Of a stretch of DNA of 64,000 bases, positions 24,399-32,590 are shown piece by piece. Positions within the stretch are counted from its first letter, which is position 1. Each line of letters opens with the position of its first letter. Source of the stretch: CAVWGP01 sp963754645 (GTDB lineage Bacteria; Pseudomonadota; Alphaproteobacteria; Bin65); the NCBI GenBank assembly GCA_963754645.1, contig CAVWGP010000012.1:744001-808000 (forward strand), given 5' to 3'. The translations under genes and the position numbers were made by a program. The notes under the pieces were generated by a model, which worked only from the letters and a program-made list of their open reading frames with translations, made no database searches and was not told where the DNA came from.

Positions 24399-25663
24399 TG
24401 GCGCAACTCTCGGACGATTGCTTCGCCCATGGCGGGCGGCTCATGCCGGTGGGCGAGGCGCTGGAATTGTTGCGCAGCCGCACTGCGGTGGTCGCCGATA
24501 TCGAGACGGTCCCGCTGGCCGCATCCGCCGGACGCATCCTGGCCGAAAATGTCACCGCCGAGCGCGCGGTGCCGCCCAACGACAATTCGGCGGTCGACGG
24601 CTATGCCGTTTTCTTCGACGATCTCAGCCCCGATTGCGACACCGAATTGCCCGTCGCCGGCCGGGCCGCGGCCGGGCATCCTTTCCCGCATCCACTGCGG
24701 CGCGGCGAAGCGCTGCGTATTTTTACCGGCGCGCCGATGCCCGCAGGAGCGCCCGACACGGTGATGATGCAGGAAGATTGCGAAGCGCTCGACGGCGGCA
24801 CCCGGGTCCGCATCCGGCCCGGCATCAAGCGCGGCGCCAATCGCCGCAAGGCGGGCGAAGACATCAAGGCCGGCGCCGTCATTCTCAAGGCCGGGCGGCG
24901 CCTCAAGCCGCAAGATATCGGCTTGGCCGCCTCGATCAGCCGTACGGCGCTGCGCCTGCGCAAGCGGCTTCGCGTCGCCCTGCTATCGACCGGCGACGAG
25001 GTGCGCGAACCGGGCAGCGCCGCGCCGCCCGGCACCGTCTACGACGCCAACCGCTTTGCCATTCGCGCATTGCTGGAAGGGCTCGGCTGCGCCGTGACCG
25101 ATCTCGGCATCTTACCCGACCGGTTCGAAACGATCCGCGAAACGCTCGCCGCGGCCGCGCGCGATCACGATTTGGTCGTAACCTCGGGCGGAATGTCGAC
25201 CGGCGATGAGGACCACATCAAGCCCGCCGTTGAGGCGCAGGGGCAGCTCCATTTCTGGCGGCTGGCCATCAAGCCAGGGCGACCGATCGCGCTTGGCCAG
25301 ATCGGGCTTGTGCCGATCCTCGGCCTGCCCGGCAATCCGGTGGCCGTCATGGTCACTTTCCTACGCATTGCGCGACCGCTTATCCTGCGCTTGGCCGGCG
25401 CCGAGGAGGCCATGCCCCCTCTGTTTCAAGTCACATCCGGCTTCGATTACCGCAAGAAAGCCGAACGCCGCGAATGGGTCCGCGCCCGGTTGATTGCGCG
25501 GGCCGGCGGCGGTTGGGTCGCCGAGATGTTTCCGCGCCAAGGGGCTGGCATATTGACGTCGATGGTCGATTCCGACGGCTTGGTGGAACTCGGCGAGGCC
25601 GTAACGGACGTCAGACCCGGCGATCCGGTCGATTTCCTGCTGTTCACGACCGTTGGAGCTTAG
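24398..25663 (+). CDS. moeA: Molybdopterin molybdenumtransferase MoeA
   Basis: A 421-residue enzyme that inserts molybdate into adenylated molybdopterin. Family marks in order are PPNDNSAVDGYAV, IFTGAPMPAGAPD, LSTGDEV, TSGGMSTGDEDH and LGLPGNPVAVMVTF. Start chosen at the ATG that overlaps the mobB stop by one base, with AAGGGAG just upstream; this avoids a longer in-frame extension inside mobB. moaD follows after a few bases, and moaE lies 0.6 kb further, interrupted only by an opposite-strand lipoprotein gene. Confidence 0.94.
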   Translation: MAQLSDDCFAHGGRLMPVGEALELLRSRTAVVADIETVPLAASAGRILAENVTAERAVPPNDNSAVDGYAVFFDDLSPDCDTELPVAGRAAAGHPFPHPLRRGEALRIFTGAPMPAGAPDTVMMQEDCEALDGGTRVRIRPGIKRGANRRKAGEDIKAGAVILKAGRRLKPQDIGLAASISRTALRLRKRLRVALLSTGDEVREPGSAAPPGTVYDANRFAIRALLEGLGCAVTDLGILPDRFETIRETLAAAARDHDLVVTSGGMSTGDEDHIKPAVEAQGQLHFWRLAIKPGRPIALGQIGLVPILGLPGNPVAVMVTFLRIARPLILRLAGAEEAMPPLFQVTSGFDYRKKAERREWVRARLIARAGGGWVAEMFPRQGAGILTSMVDSDGLVELGEAVTDVRPGDPVDFLLFTTVGA

Positions 25664-25668
25664 CGGCG

Positions 25669-25920
25669 ATGAGAGTCCTCTATTTCGCGTGGCTTCGGCA
25701 GAAAATCGGCAAAAGCGAGGAGAGCCTGGCACCGCCGCCTTCGGTTGCGACCGTTGGCGGCCTCGTCGACTGGCTCAAACAGCAAAGCCCCGGCCATGCC
25801 GCCGCTTTCGCCAACGTCAAGGCCGTGCGCGTCGCGATCAATCAGGAGTTCTCCGATTGGGCCGCGCCGATCCAGGCCGGCGACGAGATCGCATTCTTTC
25901 CGCCGGTCACTGGCGGCTGA
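25669..25920 (+). CDS. moaD: Molybdopterin synthase sulfur carrier subunit MoaD
   Basis: An 83-residue ubiquitin-fold protein that ends in the required Gly-Gly (FFPPVTGG), whose terminal carboxyl carries the thiocarboxylate sulfur for molybdopterin synthesis. The N-terminal strand MRVLYFAWLRQKIGKSEE is typical of the family. It begins five bases after moeA and is partner of MoaE at 26312. The opposite-strand lipoprotein gene starts just after it. Confidence 0.92.
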   Translation: MRVLYFAWLRQKIGKSEESLAPPPSVATVGGLVDWLKQQSPGHAAAFANVKAVRVAINQEFSDWAAPIQAGDEIAFFPPVTGG

Positions 25921-25929
25921 TCGCGGGCG

Positions 25930-26202
25930 TCAATTGCGCTTGCCAGCGACCTTCGTGTAGCCGCGCTTCTGCATGCACTCGTCGTTGACTGCCTGGGTGA
26001 CGCGCCGTTCCGAGAAGCCCGTGGATTCGCTCACGTTCGGCCGCGCGGTGACGCGCACTTCGCTGCACCAATAGGCGTCGCGCTTAACGTCCTCGGGCGT
26101 GGCGTCTTGCTTGGTCCATTGCTCGGATATCGGCGGCGGGGCGGCGGTACAGGCTGCGAGCAAGGCCAGCATGCAGCCAAGTGGCGCCAATGAGCGTTTC
26201 AT
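25930..26202 (-). CDS. Small lipoprotein of unknown function
   Basis: A 90-residue protein with a lipoprotein signal peptide: MKRSLAPLGCMLALLAAC with the lipobox LLAAC. The mature part contains two further cysteines (YWCSEVRV and NDECMQKRGY) and the pattern ending MQKRGYTKV, common in small proteobacterial lipoproteins of unknown role. I chose the ATG at 26202 because the signal peptide starts there; a longer reading of 25 residues upstream is unlikely. It lies in opposite orientation between moaD and moaE. Confidence 0.7.
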   Translation of the reverse strand: MKRSLAPLGCMLALLAACTAAPPPISEQWTKQDATPEDVKRDAYWCSEVRVTARPNVSESTGFSERRVTQAVNDECMQKRGYTKVAGKRN

Positions 26203-26311
26203 GCGACAATCTCCCATGGTCGGGCGGCGCGCGCAATTGCGCGGTCGCCGCCTTGACGAGTGCGTAGCGTGAGCCAAGATTTAGCACGTCATCGATCGTA
26301 GCGACAAATCC

Positions 26312-26782
26312 ATGATCCGCGTACAAGGCGAGGACTTCGATCCCGGACGCGAGTTGGCCGCGCTGACCGCGGGCCGCCACGATATCGGCGGTGCCGTCAG
26401 CTTCGTCGGCCTCGTGCGCGACATGGCCGACGGCGAGCGCATCGGCGCGATGACGCTCGAACACTATCCCGGCATGACCGAAAAACTGCTCGCCGGAATC
26501 GAGGCCGAGGCGCTGCGGCGCTGGCCGCTTTCGGCAAGCCTGATCGTGCACCGCTACGGCCGGCTGGAACCGGGCGAGCGCATCGTGCTCGTCATCACCG
26601 CATCGGCGCACCGGCAAGCCGCGTTCGAAGCCAATATGTTCCTGGTCGATTGGCTGAAGACGCAGGCGCCGTTCTGGAAGCTCGAAGACCGTGACGGCGG
26701 CGCCGCCTGGGTCGAAGCGCTAGCGAGCGACGACGACGCGGCCGCGCGCTGGCGCGCCAAGCCGGCGGCGGCGGCCGAGTAA
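26312..26782 (+). CDS. moaE: Molybdopterin synthase catalytic subunit MoaE
   Basis: A 156-residue protein that, with MoaD, converts cyclic pyranopterin monophosphate to molybdopterin. GGAVSFVGLVRD near residue 27 and the MTLEHYPGM segment are typical. HRYGRLEPGERIVLV and the active-site lysine in APFWKLED are present. The C-terminus is Ala-rich. It is separated from moaD by the opposite-strand lipoprotein gene and followed five bases later by a DUF4169 gene. Confidence 0.92.
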   Translation: MIRVQGEDFDPGRELAALTAGRHDIGGAVSFVGLVRDMADGERIGAMTLEHYPGMTEKLLAGIEAEALRRWPLSASLIVHRYGRLEPGERIVLVITASAHRQAAFEANMFLVDWLKTQAPFWKLEDRDGGAAWVEALASDDDAAARWRAKPAAAAE

Positions 26783-26787
26783 GCGGC

Positions 26788-26973
26788 ATGGCCGAGATCG
26801 TCAATTTTCGCCAAGCGAAGAAGCGGCACGACGCGGCCGAAAAGGCCCGGCAAGCCAGCACCAATCGCGCCAAGCACGGCCGCACGGCGGCGGAAAAATC
26901 GAAAGAAGCGGCGCTATTGGCCAAGCAGCGCGACATGCTCGAAGGCGCCAAGCGCGACAAGAACGAGCCGTAA
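26788..26973 (+). CDS. DUF4169 family protein
   Basis: A 61-residue, strongly basic and helical protein (MAEIVNFRQAKKRHDA, then RAKHGRTAAEKSKE). This pattern matches DUF4169, a small family confined largely to alphaproteobacteria, often next to a ribbon-helix-helix protein, which is absent here. It follows moaE by five bases and may share its transcript. The function is unknown. Confidence 0.72.
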   Translation: MAEIVNFRQAKKRHDAAEKARQASTNRAKHGRTAAEKSKEAALLAKQRDMLEGAKRDKNEP

Positions 26974-27064
26974 GCAAAAGCCGATCGGGCCGGATCGCGC
27001 GACCGCGTGCTTGACCCGCCGCGCCGGGGCCGCTCTACTTTCGCTCGCGCTGCGGGGATCGACC

Positions 27065-27859
27065 GTGAAGCGGTATTGGGCCGAGCTTGCCACGACGGAG
27101 TTTGCCGCGCTGCCGGCGGAGCGCGCGATCGCGATCTTGCCGGTCGCGGCGACCGAGCAGCATGGACCGCATCTGCCGCTCTCGGTCGACACCGCGATCC
27201 TCGACGGCGTGATCCGCGCCACGCTCCCCCTCCTGCCGCCGGCGCTGCCCGCGCTCTATCTGCCCACCCTCGCCATCGGCAAGAGCAACGAACACGCGCT
27301 TTATCCCGGCACGCTCACGGTCGGCGCCGAGACGCTGATGCGCGTGTGGCGCGAAATCGCGGCCTCGGTGGCGGCGGCCGGCTTGCGCAAATTCGTGCTG
27401 TTCAACAGCCATGGCGGACAGAGCGCGCTGATGGACGTGGCGATCCGCGACATCCGCGAGGCGCACGGCATGCTCGCCTTCGCGGTCAACTGGTACATGC
27501 TCGGCCTGCCCGCCGGCCTGTATGGCGACGGCGAGTTGAAGCACGGCATCCATGGCGGCGATCTCGAGACTTCGATGATGCTGGCGCTCAAGCCCGATAC
27601 GGTGCGCATGGACAAGGCGGCGAATTTCGTTTCGGCCACGGAAACGCTGGCGCGCGACTATCCCGATATCGCGCTGGCGGGCCCGGCCAAGATCGGCTGG
27701 ATGACGCAGGACATGAACCAAGCCGGTGCCTGCGGCGACGCTTCGCGCGCCACGGCCGAAAAAGGCGCCGCCACGATCGCCCATGTCGCGCGCCGCTTCG
27801 TCAACGTCCTGGGGCAGATCGACCGGCTGCCGGCCGATTGGCTGAAGCGGCGGGCGTGA
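27065..27859 (+). CDS. Creatininase family amidohydrolase
   Basis: A 264-residue metal-dependent amidase of the creatininase/ArfB superfamily. The metal-binding segments are EQHGPHLPLSVDT near residue 32, LFNSHGGQSALMD near residue 118 and IHGGDLETSMM near residue 163. Members open cyclic amides such as creatinine or formamidopyrimidines. I chose the GTG at 27065, since GGGGATC stands upstream. Its stop overlaps the start of the ABC permease gene by one to three bases, and a deaminase follows, so the operon probably imports and degrades a nitrogen heterocycle. Confidence 0.83.
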   Translation: MKRYWAELATTEFAALPAERAIAILPVAATEQHGPHLPLSVDTAILDGVIRATLPLLPPALPALYLPTLAIGKSNEHALYPGTLTVGAETLMRVWREIAASVAAAGLRKFVLFNSHGGQSALMDVAIRDIREAHGMLAFAVNWYMLGLPAGLYGDGELKHGIHGGDLETSMMLALKPDTVRMDKAANFVSATETLARDYPDIALAGPAKIGWMTQDMNQAGACGDASRATAEKGAATIAHVARRFVNVLGQIDRLPADWLKRRA

Positions 27860-28686
27860 TGGCCGAGGCGGGCTACAACGCCGAACAGGTGCGGCGCGCG
27901 CGCCTCGACCGAAAGTTGCGCATCTTCGTGCCGATTTTCGTCCTCGCCCTGGCGCTGATCGGCTGGGAAGCGGCGGTGCGCATCAACGAGATTCCGCACT
28001 ATCTGATTCCGGCGCCGACGCTGGTCGCCGAAACGCTGTGGACCGACGGCGCCTCGCTGCTGGGCTCGCTGCTCGTGACGCTCAAGCTCACCTTCGCCGC
28101 CCTCGGCCTGGCCGTTCTCGGCGGCATCGTGCTGGCGACGCTGTTCGCCGTGTCGCGCTGGGTCGAGCTCAGCCTCTTCCCGTTTGCCGTCGTGCTGCAA
28201 GTGACGCCGATCGTGGCCATCGCGCCGCTCATCATGATTTATGTCGAAGACACATTTGCCGCCCTGTTGATTTGCGCCTGGATCGTCGCGTTTTTTCCGA
28301 TCCTGTCGAATACGGTCATCGGGTTGCGCAGCGCGGATCACAATCTGCGGGACTTGTTCACGCTCTACAAAGCGACGCCGGGCCAGCGCTTGCGGCTGCT
28401 GCTGGCGCCGAGCGCGCTGCCGTTCTTTCTCGCCGGGCTCAAGATCGCGGGCGGCCTGGCGCTGATCGGCGCCGTCGTCGCCGAATTCGTCGCCGGCACC
28501 TCGGGCAAGGACACGGGCCTCGCCTCGCGCATTCTCGAGGCCGCTTTCCGCAACGAAATCCCGCGCATGTTCGCGGCCCTGGTTCTGGTCTCGCTGTGCG
28601 GCGTCGCGATTTTCCTGATTTTCAACCTACTTTCGCATCTCCTGCTCGGCAAATGGCACGAGAGCGAGATCAAGCGCGACGCGTGA
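27859..28686 (+). CDS. ABC transporter permease (SsuC/ThiX type)
   Basis: A 275-residue inner-membrane permease with about six helices. The cytoplasmic loop YKATPGQRLRLLLAPSALP ends in the usual ATPase-docking EAA-like pattern, and the opening PAPTLVAETLW and VAPLIMIYVEDTF-like regions match the nitrate/sulfonate/pyrimidine-precursor family. The gene overlaps both neighbours (ATG within TGATG at its start, GTGA at its end). No ATPase or binding protein lies in this operon, so partners must be encoded elsewhere. Confidence 0.85.
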   Translation: MAEAGYNAEQVRRARLDRKLRIFVPIFVLALALIGWEAAVRINEIPHYLIPAPTLVAETLWTDGASLLGSLLVTLKLTFAALGLAVLGGIVLATLFAVSRWVELSLFPFAVVLQVTPIVAIAPLIMIYVEDTFAALLICAWIVAFFPILSNTVIGLRSADHNLRDLFTLYKATPGQRLRLLLAPSALPFFLAGLKIAGGLALIGAVVAEFVAGTSGKDTGLASRILEAAFRNEIPRMFAALVLVSLCGVAIFLIFNLLSHLLLGKWHESEIKRDA

Positions 28687-29954
28687 CGGCGACGTCGATC
28701 GCCGACCGCATCGCGGCGGCAGAGGGCACTCTGCGCCTGCTCGGCGCGCATGTTCCGGCTCGCCTTGCGCCGCAATTGCCGCCGGGCGATGGCTGGGTCA
28801 ACGCCGATATCGATGTCGCCGCCGGGCGGATCGCGCGCATCGCGCCGGCGGCGGATATCGCCGACGCAGCCGCCATCCGCATCGGTGGGCCGGTCATTCC
28901 GGCGCTCGTCGATCTCCATGTCCATCTCGACAAGACCAACATCGTTGCGCGCGCGCCGGCGCCCGAGGGCGATTTGTTCGCCGCGATCGACGTGGCCGCG
29001 CGCGACTACGCTAACTGGACCGAGCCCGATCTCCGCGCCCGCGCCGAATGGGCGCTCGACCGCGCCTATCGCGCCGGCACGCGCGCGATGCGGACTCATG
29101 TGGATTGGCCGGCCATTGCCGAGCCGACCGCGTGGCGCGTGTTTGGCGAGCTCGCCGTCGAATGGCGCGGCCGCGTCGCGCTCGAACGCGCGAGTTTGAC
29201 GCCGATCGATATATTCGCCGACGAAGCGGCGGCCGAGGCCATCGCGCGCGCCGTCGCCGAAGGGCGCGGCTCAGGCGGCGCCGTGCTCGGCGCCTTCGTC
29301 TATGTCACCGGCGATATTCCGGCCAAGCTCGACCGCGTCGTCGCCGCGGCGGCGCGCCACGGACTCGATCTCGATTTCCACGTCGACGAAACCCTCGATC
29401 CCCGGGCGCGCGGCCTCGGCGCCGTGCTCGATGCGCTGGAGCGCCGGAAGTTTCGCGGTCGCGTTATCTGTGGCCATTGCTGCGCGCTCGCCATCCTACC
29501 CGCCCCCGAGCAACGCGCGCTCATCGCCCGCGCCGCCGCTTCGGGCGTCGTCATCGTCACGCTGCCGACGACGAACCTCTACGTCCAGGACCGTGTCGCG
29601 GGGGCAACGCCCGTCCGCCGCGGCGTCACCCTCGCCGCCGAGCTCGCCGAGGCCGGCGCGCCCATCGCCATCGCCACCGACAATGTGCGCGATCCCTTCT
29701 ATCCCTATGGCGATTACGACCTGCTGCGCGTCTACGAAACCGCCCTGATCACGCTCCATCTCGGCGGCGCCGCGCGCTGGCTCGACGCGATCACGACGAC
29801 ACCGGCGCGCGCCATGGGCCTCGATTGGGACGGCGCTCTCATGGCCGGGGCGCCGGCGGATTTGATCCTATTTCCGGGCGCGGCCGCCGCCGACATGGCG
29901 AGCCGGGCCGTGGAGCGGATCGTGCTGCGGGGTGGCGCGCCGGTTGCGCCCTGA
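28683..29954 (+). CDS. Cytosine deaminase-like amidohydrolase
   Basis: A 423-residue protein of the CodA/cytosine deaminase branch of the amidohydrolase superfamily. Metal and catalytic motifs appear in order: DLHVHLDK (HxH, about residue 77), DFHVDETLD (His and Glu), ICGHCCAL and ATDNVRDPFYPYG with its metal aspartate. It probably deaminates a pyrimidine or related heterocycle in the cytoplasm. It starts at a GTG that overlaps the permease stop (GTGA at 28683). Together with the creatininase-like gene it suggests use of a cyclic amide or pyrimidine-like substrate; the exact compound is not known. Confidence 0.83.
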   Translation: MTATSIADRIAAAEGTLRLLGAHVPARLAPQLPPGDGWVNADIDVAAGRIARIAPAADIADAAAIRIGGPVIPALVDLHVHLDKTNIVARAPAPEGDLFAAIDVAARDYANWTEPDLRARAEWALDRAYRAGTRAMRTHVDWPAIAEPTAWRVFGELAVEWRGRVALERASLTPIDIFADEAAAEAIARAVAEGRGSGGAVLGAFVYVTGDIPAKLDRVVAAAARHGLDLDFHVDETLDPRARGLGAVLDALERRKFRGRVICGHCCALAILPAPEQRALIARAAASGVVIVTLPTTNLYVQDRVAGATPVRRGVTLAAELAEAGAPIAIATDNVRDPFYPYGDYDLLRVYETALITLHLGGAARWLDAITTTPARAMGLDWDGALMAGAPADLILFPGAAAADMASRAVERIVLRGGAPVAP

Positions 29955-30059
29955 AGAACAACAAAGACGACAGGGACAGCAGAGACAACAGGGGCTTCAG
30001 GCATGGGAGTCCGGGATTGCAGTCGCTGAGGTGCCTGGTGTCCTTGAAGTACCTCGCCG

Positions 30060-32544
30060 CTACTCCTTCTCCTTCATCGGCATGGCGCTCGCCGCGACTT
30101 CATCGACGTAGCCGCGCAAGACCCAGCCGCTGATGAGCGCGACAGTGAGCGTGAACATCGCGAAAAAAACCAGGTGCGACGTGCCGGCGGTGACCCAGGT
30201 CATCGGCTGGCCCATGACGGGCAGCAGGCCGAGCACGTTGCCCCAGGAAATGAGCCAGTGCGCGGCATACATGCAGGCGCCACCAAAGATCACAAATCCC
30301 AGCACGGTGCCGAGCTGCTGCTCGCGGAAATCGCCGCGGCCGAAATGACGCTCGATGGCGCCGCCCAGCATGAAAAGCAGAGTGACGAAGATCAGCTCGG
30401 TGCCCAGCGCCAGAAGTCCGGCGAAGCCGCCGAAGCGGTTGATGAGGAAGGCGGTGATAAAATCGTTCTGCACCTCGGGCAGAGCCATGACGCCGCCATT
30501 GCGCCCGAACCAGGCTTTGGCGCCATACCATTTGGCCTCGCCGACGAAGTCCATCGAGCCCAGCACCTGCGCGCCGGTGTGCGGATGGAAGCGCGGCTCG
30601 GCCCAGACCAACACGCGCTCTTTCTTGGGGAAGCTATCGGGCAGTCGGCTCGGGTCCTCGTAGACCTTGTAGGCGCCATAGGCGACGGCGACGACGCCGA
30701 GGATGATGAGCGGCCGGATGCCCCACCACAACCAGCGCGCACGCGAGAAATCCCGGCGCCACGAACCGACCTTCCACATCCAGCACACCGAGATCGCCAG
30801 CATGATGATCAGCGGCGAAAAATCGCGCACGCCGGCGACCATGGCGAATACGATCATGGCGAAAATCGCGAGCATGCGGATATAGGGCAGCAGAAAGGCG
30901 AGTGGCTTGTTGCGGTAGGCGCTGACCTCGCGTTGCCGGCTCTCGGCGATATGCATGCCGACGAAGGCGAGCAAAGTGACGAAGGTCAACTTGACCAGCT
31001 CGACCGGCTGGAAACCGAACAGGCCTTCCTCGTTGCCCATGAAGAACTGCATGATCATGGCGCCCATCAGGACGAGGGCCAGCAGCGTGAACCAGCGTTC
31101 GTGGGTGTAGACCGCGTACCACAGGCGGCGCCATTGCCGGTCGGGCACGACGGCAATCAGCGCCATGCTCCAGCCGAACAGCGACAGGATGAGCGCGTGA
31201 TTGCCGAAGAAGCGCAACCAGCGCGTGTTATCCGACCCGGCGCCGAGCTGGAGCAGCGTCGTCATGCCGATACCGGCAAGCAGCGTGATGCAAACCCAAA
31301 GCCAGCCCGAATAGCCGCGCAGCTTGCCGGAGAACACCAGCAGGAAGCTCGCCCAGAACCACGCGGCGATGGCGTTGTAGACCATGAGCGACTGATCGGG
31401 GTTGCCGGCGCTCTGCAGCAGCATGCCGGTGACCCAAATGCCCAGGAAGAACGGCACCACGCCGAGAATCCACAACAGCAGCGTGGTGAACGGGCGTTTG
31501 CGCCGGTACCAGACGAAGCAAATGAGCACGAACAGGCCGCCGCCGGCCGCAAGACCGATCGTCAGCGCGAGGTTGCGCGACAGAGCCCATTCCTCGATGC
31601 GCGCGCCGGCGCCGATCCAGTTGAGAAGCTGGCGGTTGGGCGGGTCGGGTTCGTCGGCGAAGAAGAATACGCGATTCGAAATCGGCGAAAACGTGATCTG
31701 GTCCGCCGTGGCCTGGACGCGATAGCGCGAAATTCCGACGACGAGAACTCTCCACCTTGCCGTAAGCGCCGGCCAGAGGCGCCACGATATCGGCGAAGCC
31801 CTGGCCGCGCGTTTGCCCGCGCCGGATGAGCAATGTCTGGTCGCGCTGCGAGCCGGGCGACACCAGGAACTTGCCCGCCTGCCAGCCGATATAGACCGCC
31901 TCGGAGGCCAGGCCGGTGAGCTTCCAGCGATCCGAGCAATTGACGCCGCCGCCGATGCCGAACAGGCGGATTTCCGGCTTGTTCTCGGTGAGAAAGTCGC
32001 GGCCGAGCCACTTCATCGTGTTGATGCCGCGGCGCAGGGCGCCGTTGCAGACCTCGGTCACCGGTTCGCCCTTGGGCACGACAGTGCCTTCCCACGCCAT
32101 TTCGCGTTGGGTTTTTAGGTCGCGCAGCACGATTCGGTCGCGCGTCAGGCCAGCCACCAGGATATCGGCATTGGGAAAGGATATCCGATCGCCCTCGCCC
32201 AGTTCCCAACGCTCGACGAAGCGCGCGGCGAAGCGGTCGGTGGTGAGCAGCACGCGCTTGTTCTGAGTCTTGTTGGCGAACAGGATCTCATTGCTCTGGC
32301 GCGCGACCAGCAAGTGCTCGGCCGCCGCGCTTTTCGCGCCGGCACGCTGGCCGAGTTCGAGATAGCCGAGGACTTTCGGGAGTTCGCTGAACTTGAGCGT
32401 GATCGGCCCACCGACCTTGCCCGGCGGCGCGTTCTGCAGCACCTGCCAAGTCATCCACGCCCAGCCGATCAGGATAGCGTAGGTCAGGATGGTGGGAATG
32501 AAGGCTTTGAAGAAACCCAGGAACGTGTCGACGATCAACCGCAC
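30060..32544 (-). pseudogene. SEDS (FtsW/RodA) family polymerase with large N-terminal extension, frameshifted as given
   Basis: A SEDS-type peptidoglycan glycosyltransferase. The N-terminal part (residues 1 to about 265) has a membrane helix near 12-35 and a large soluble domain with LFGIGGGVNCSDRWKLTG. The frame changes after GAYGKVE; removing one base near 31749 continues as VLVVGISRYRVQATADQ, then a second helix and a multi-helix SEDS core. The family catalytic aspartate lies in ALPEVQNDFITAF. The joined length is about 827 residues, twice the usual 370-400, because of the extension. Start is GTG at 32544. It is the last gene of the FHA-PBP-SEDS group, 46 bases after the PBP gene. Confidence 0.75.
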
Positions 32545-32590
32545 GGCCAGCCCACCCGTTCGCTCAGCAACTTACTGCAATGCCGCGCCG

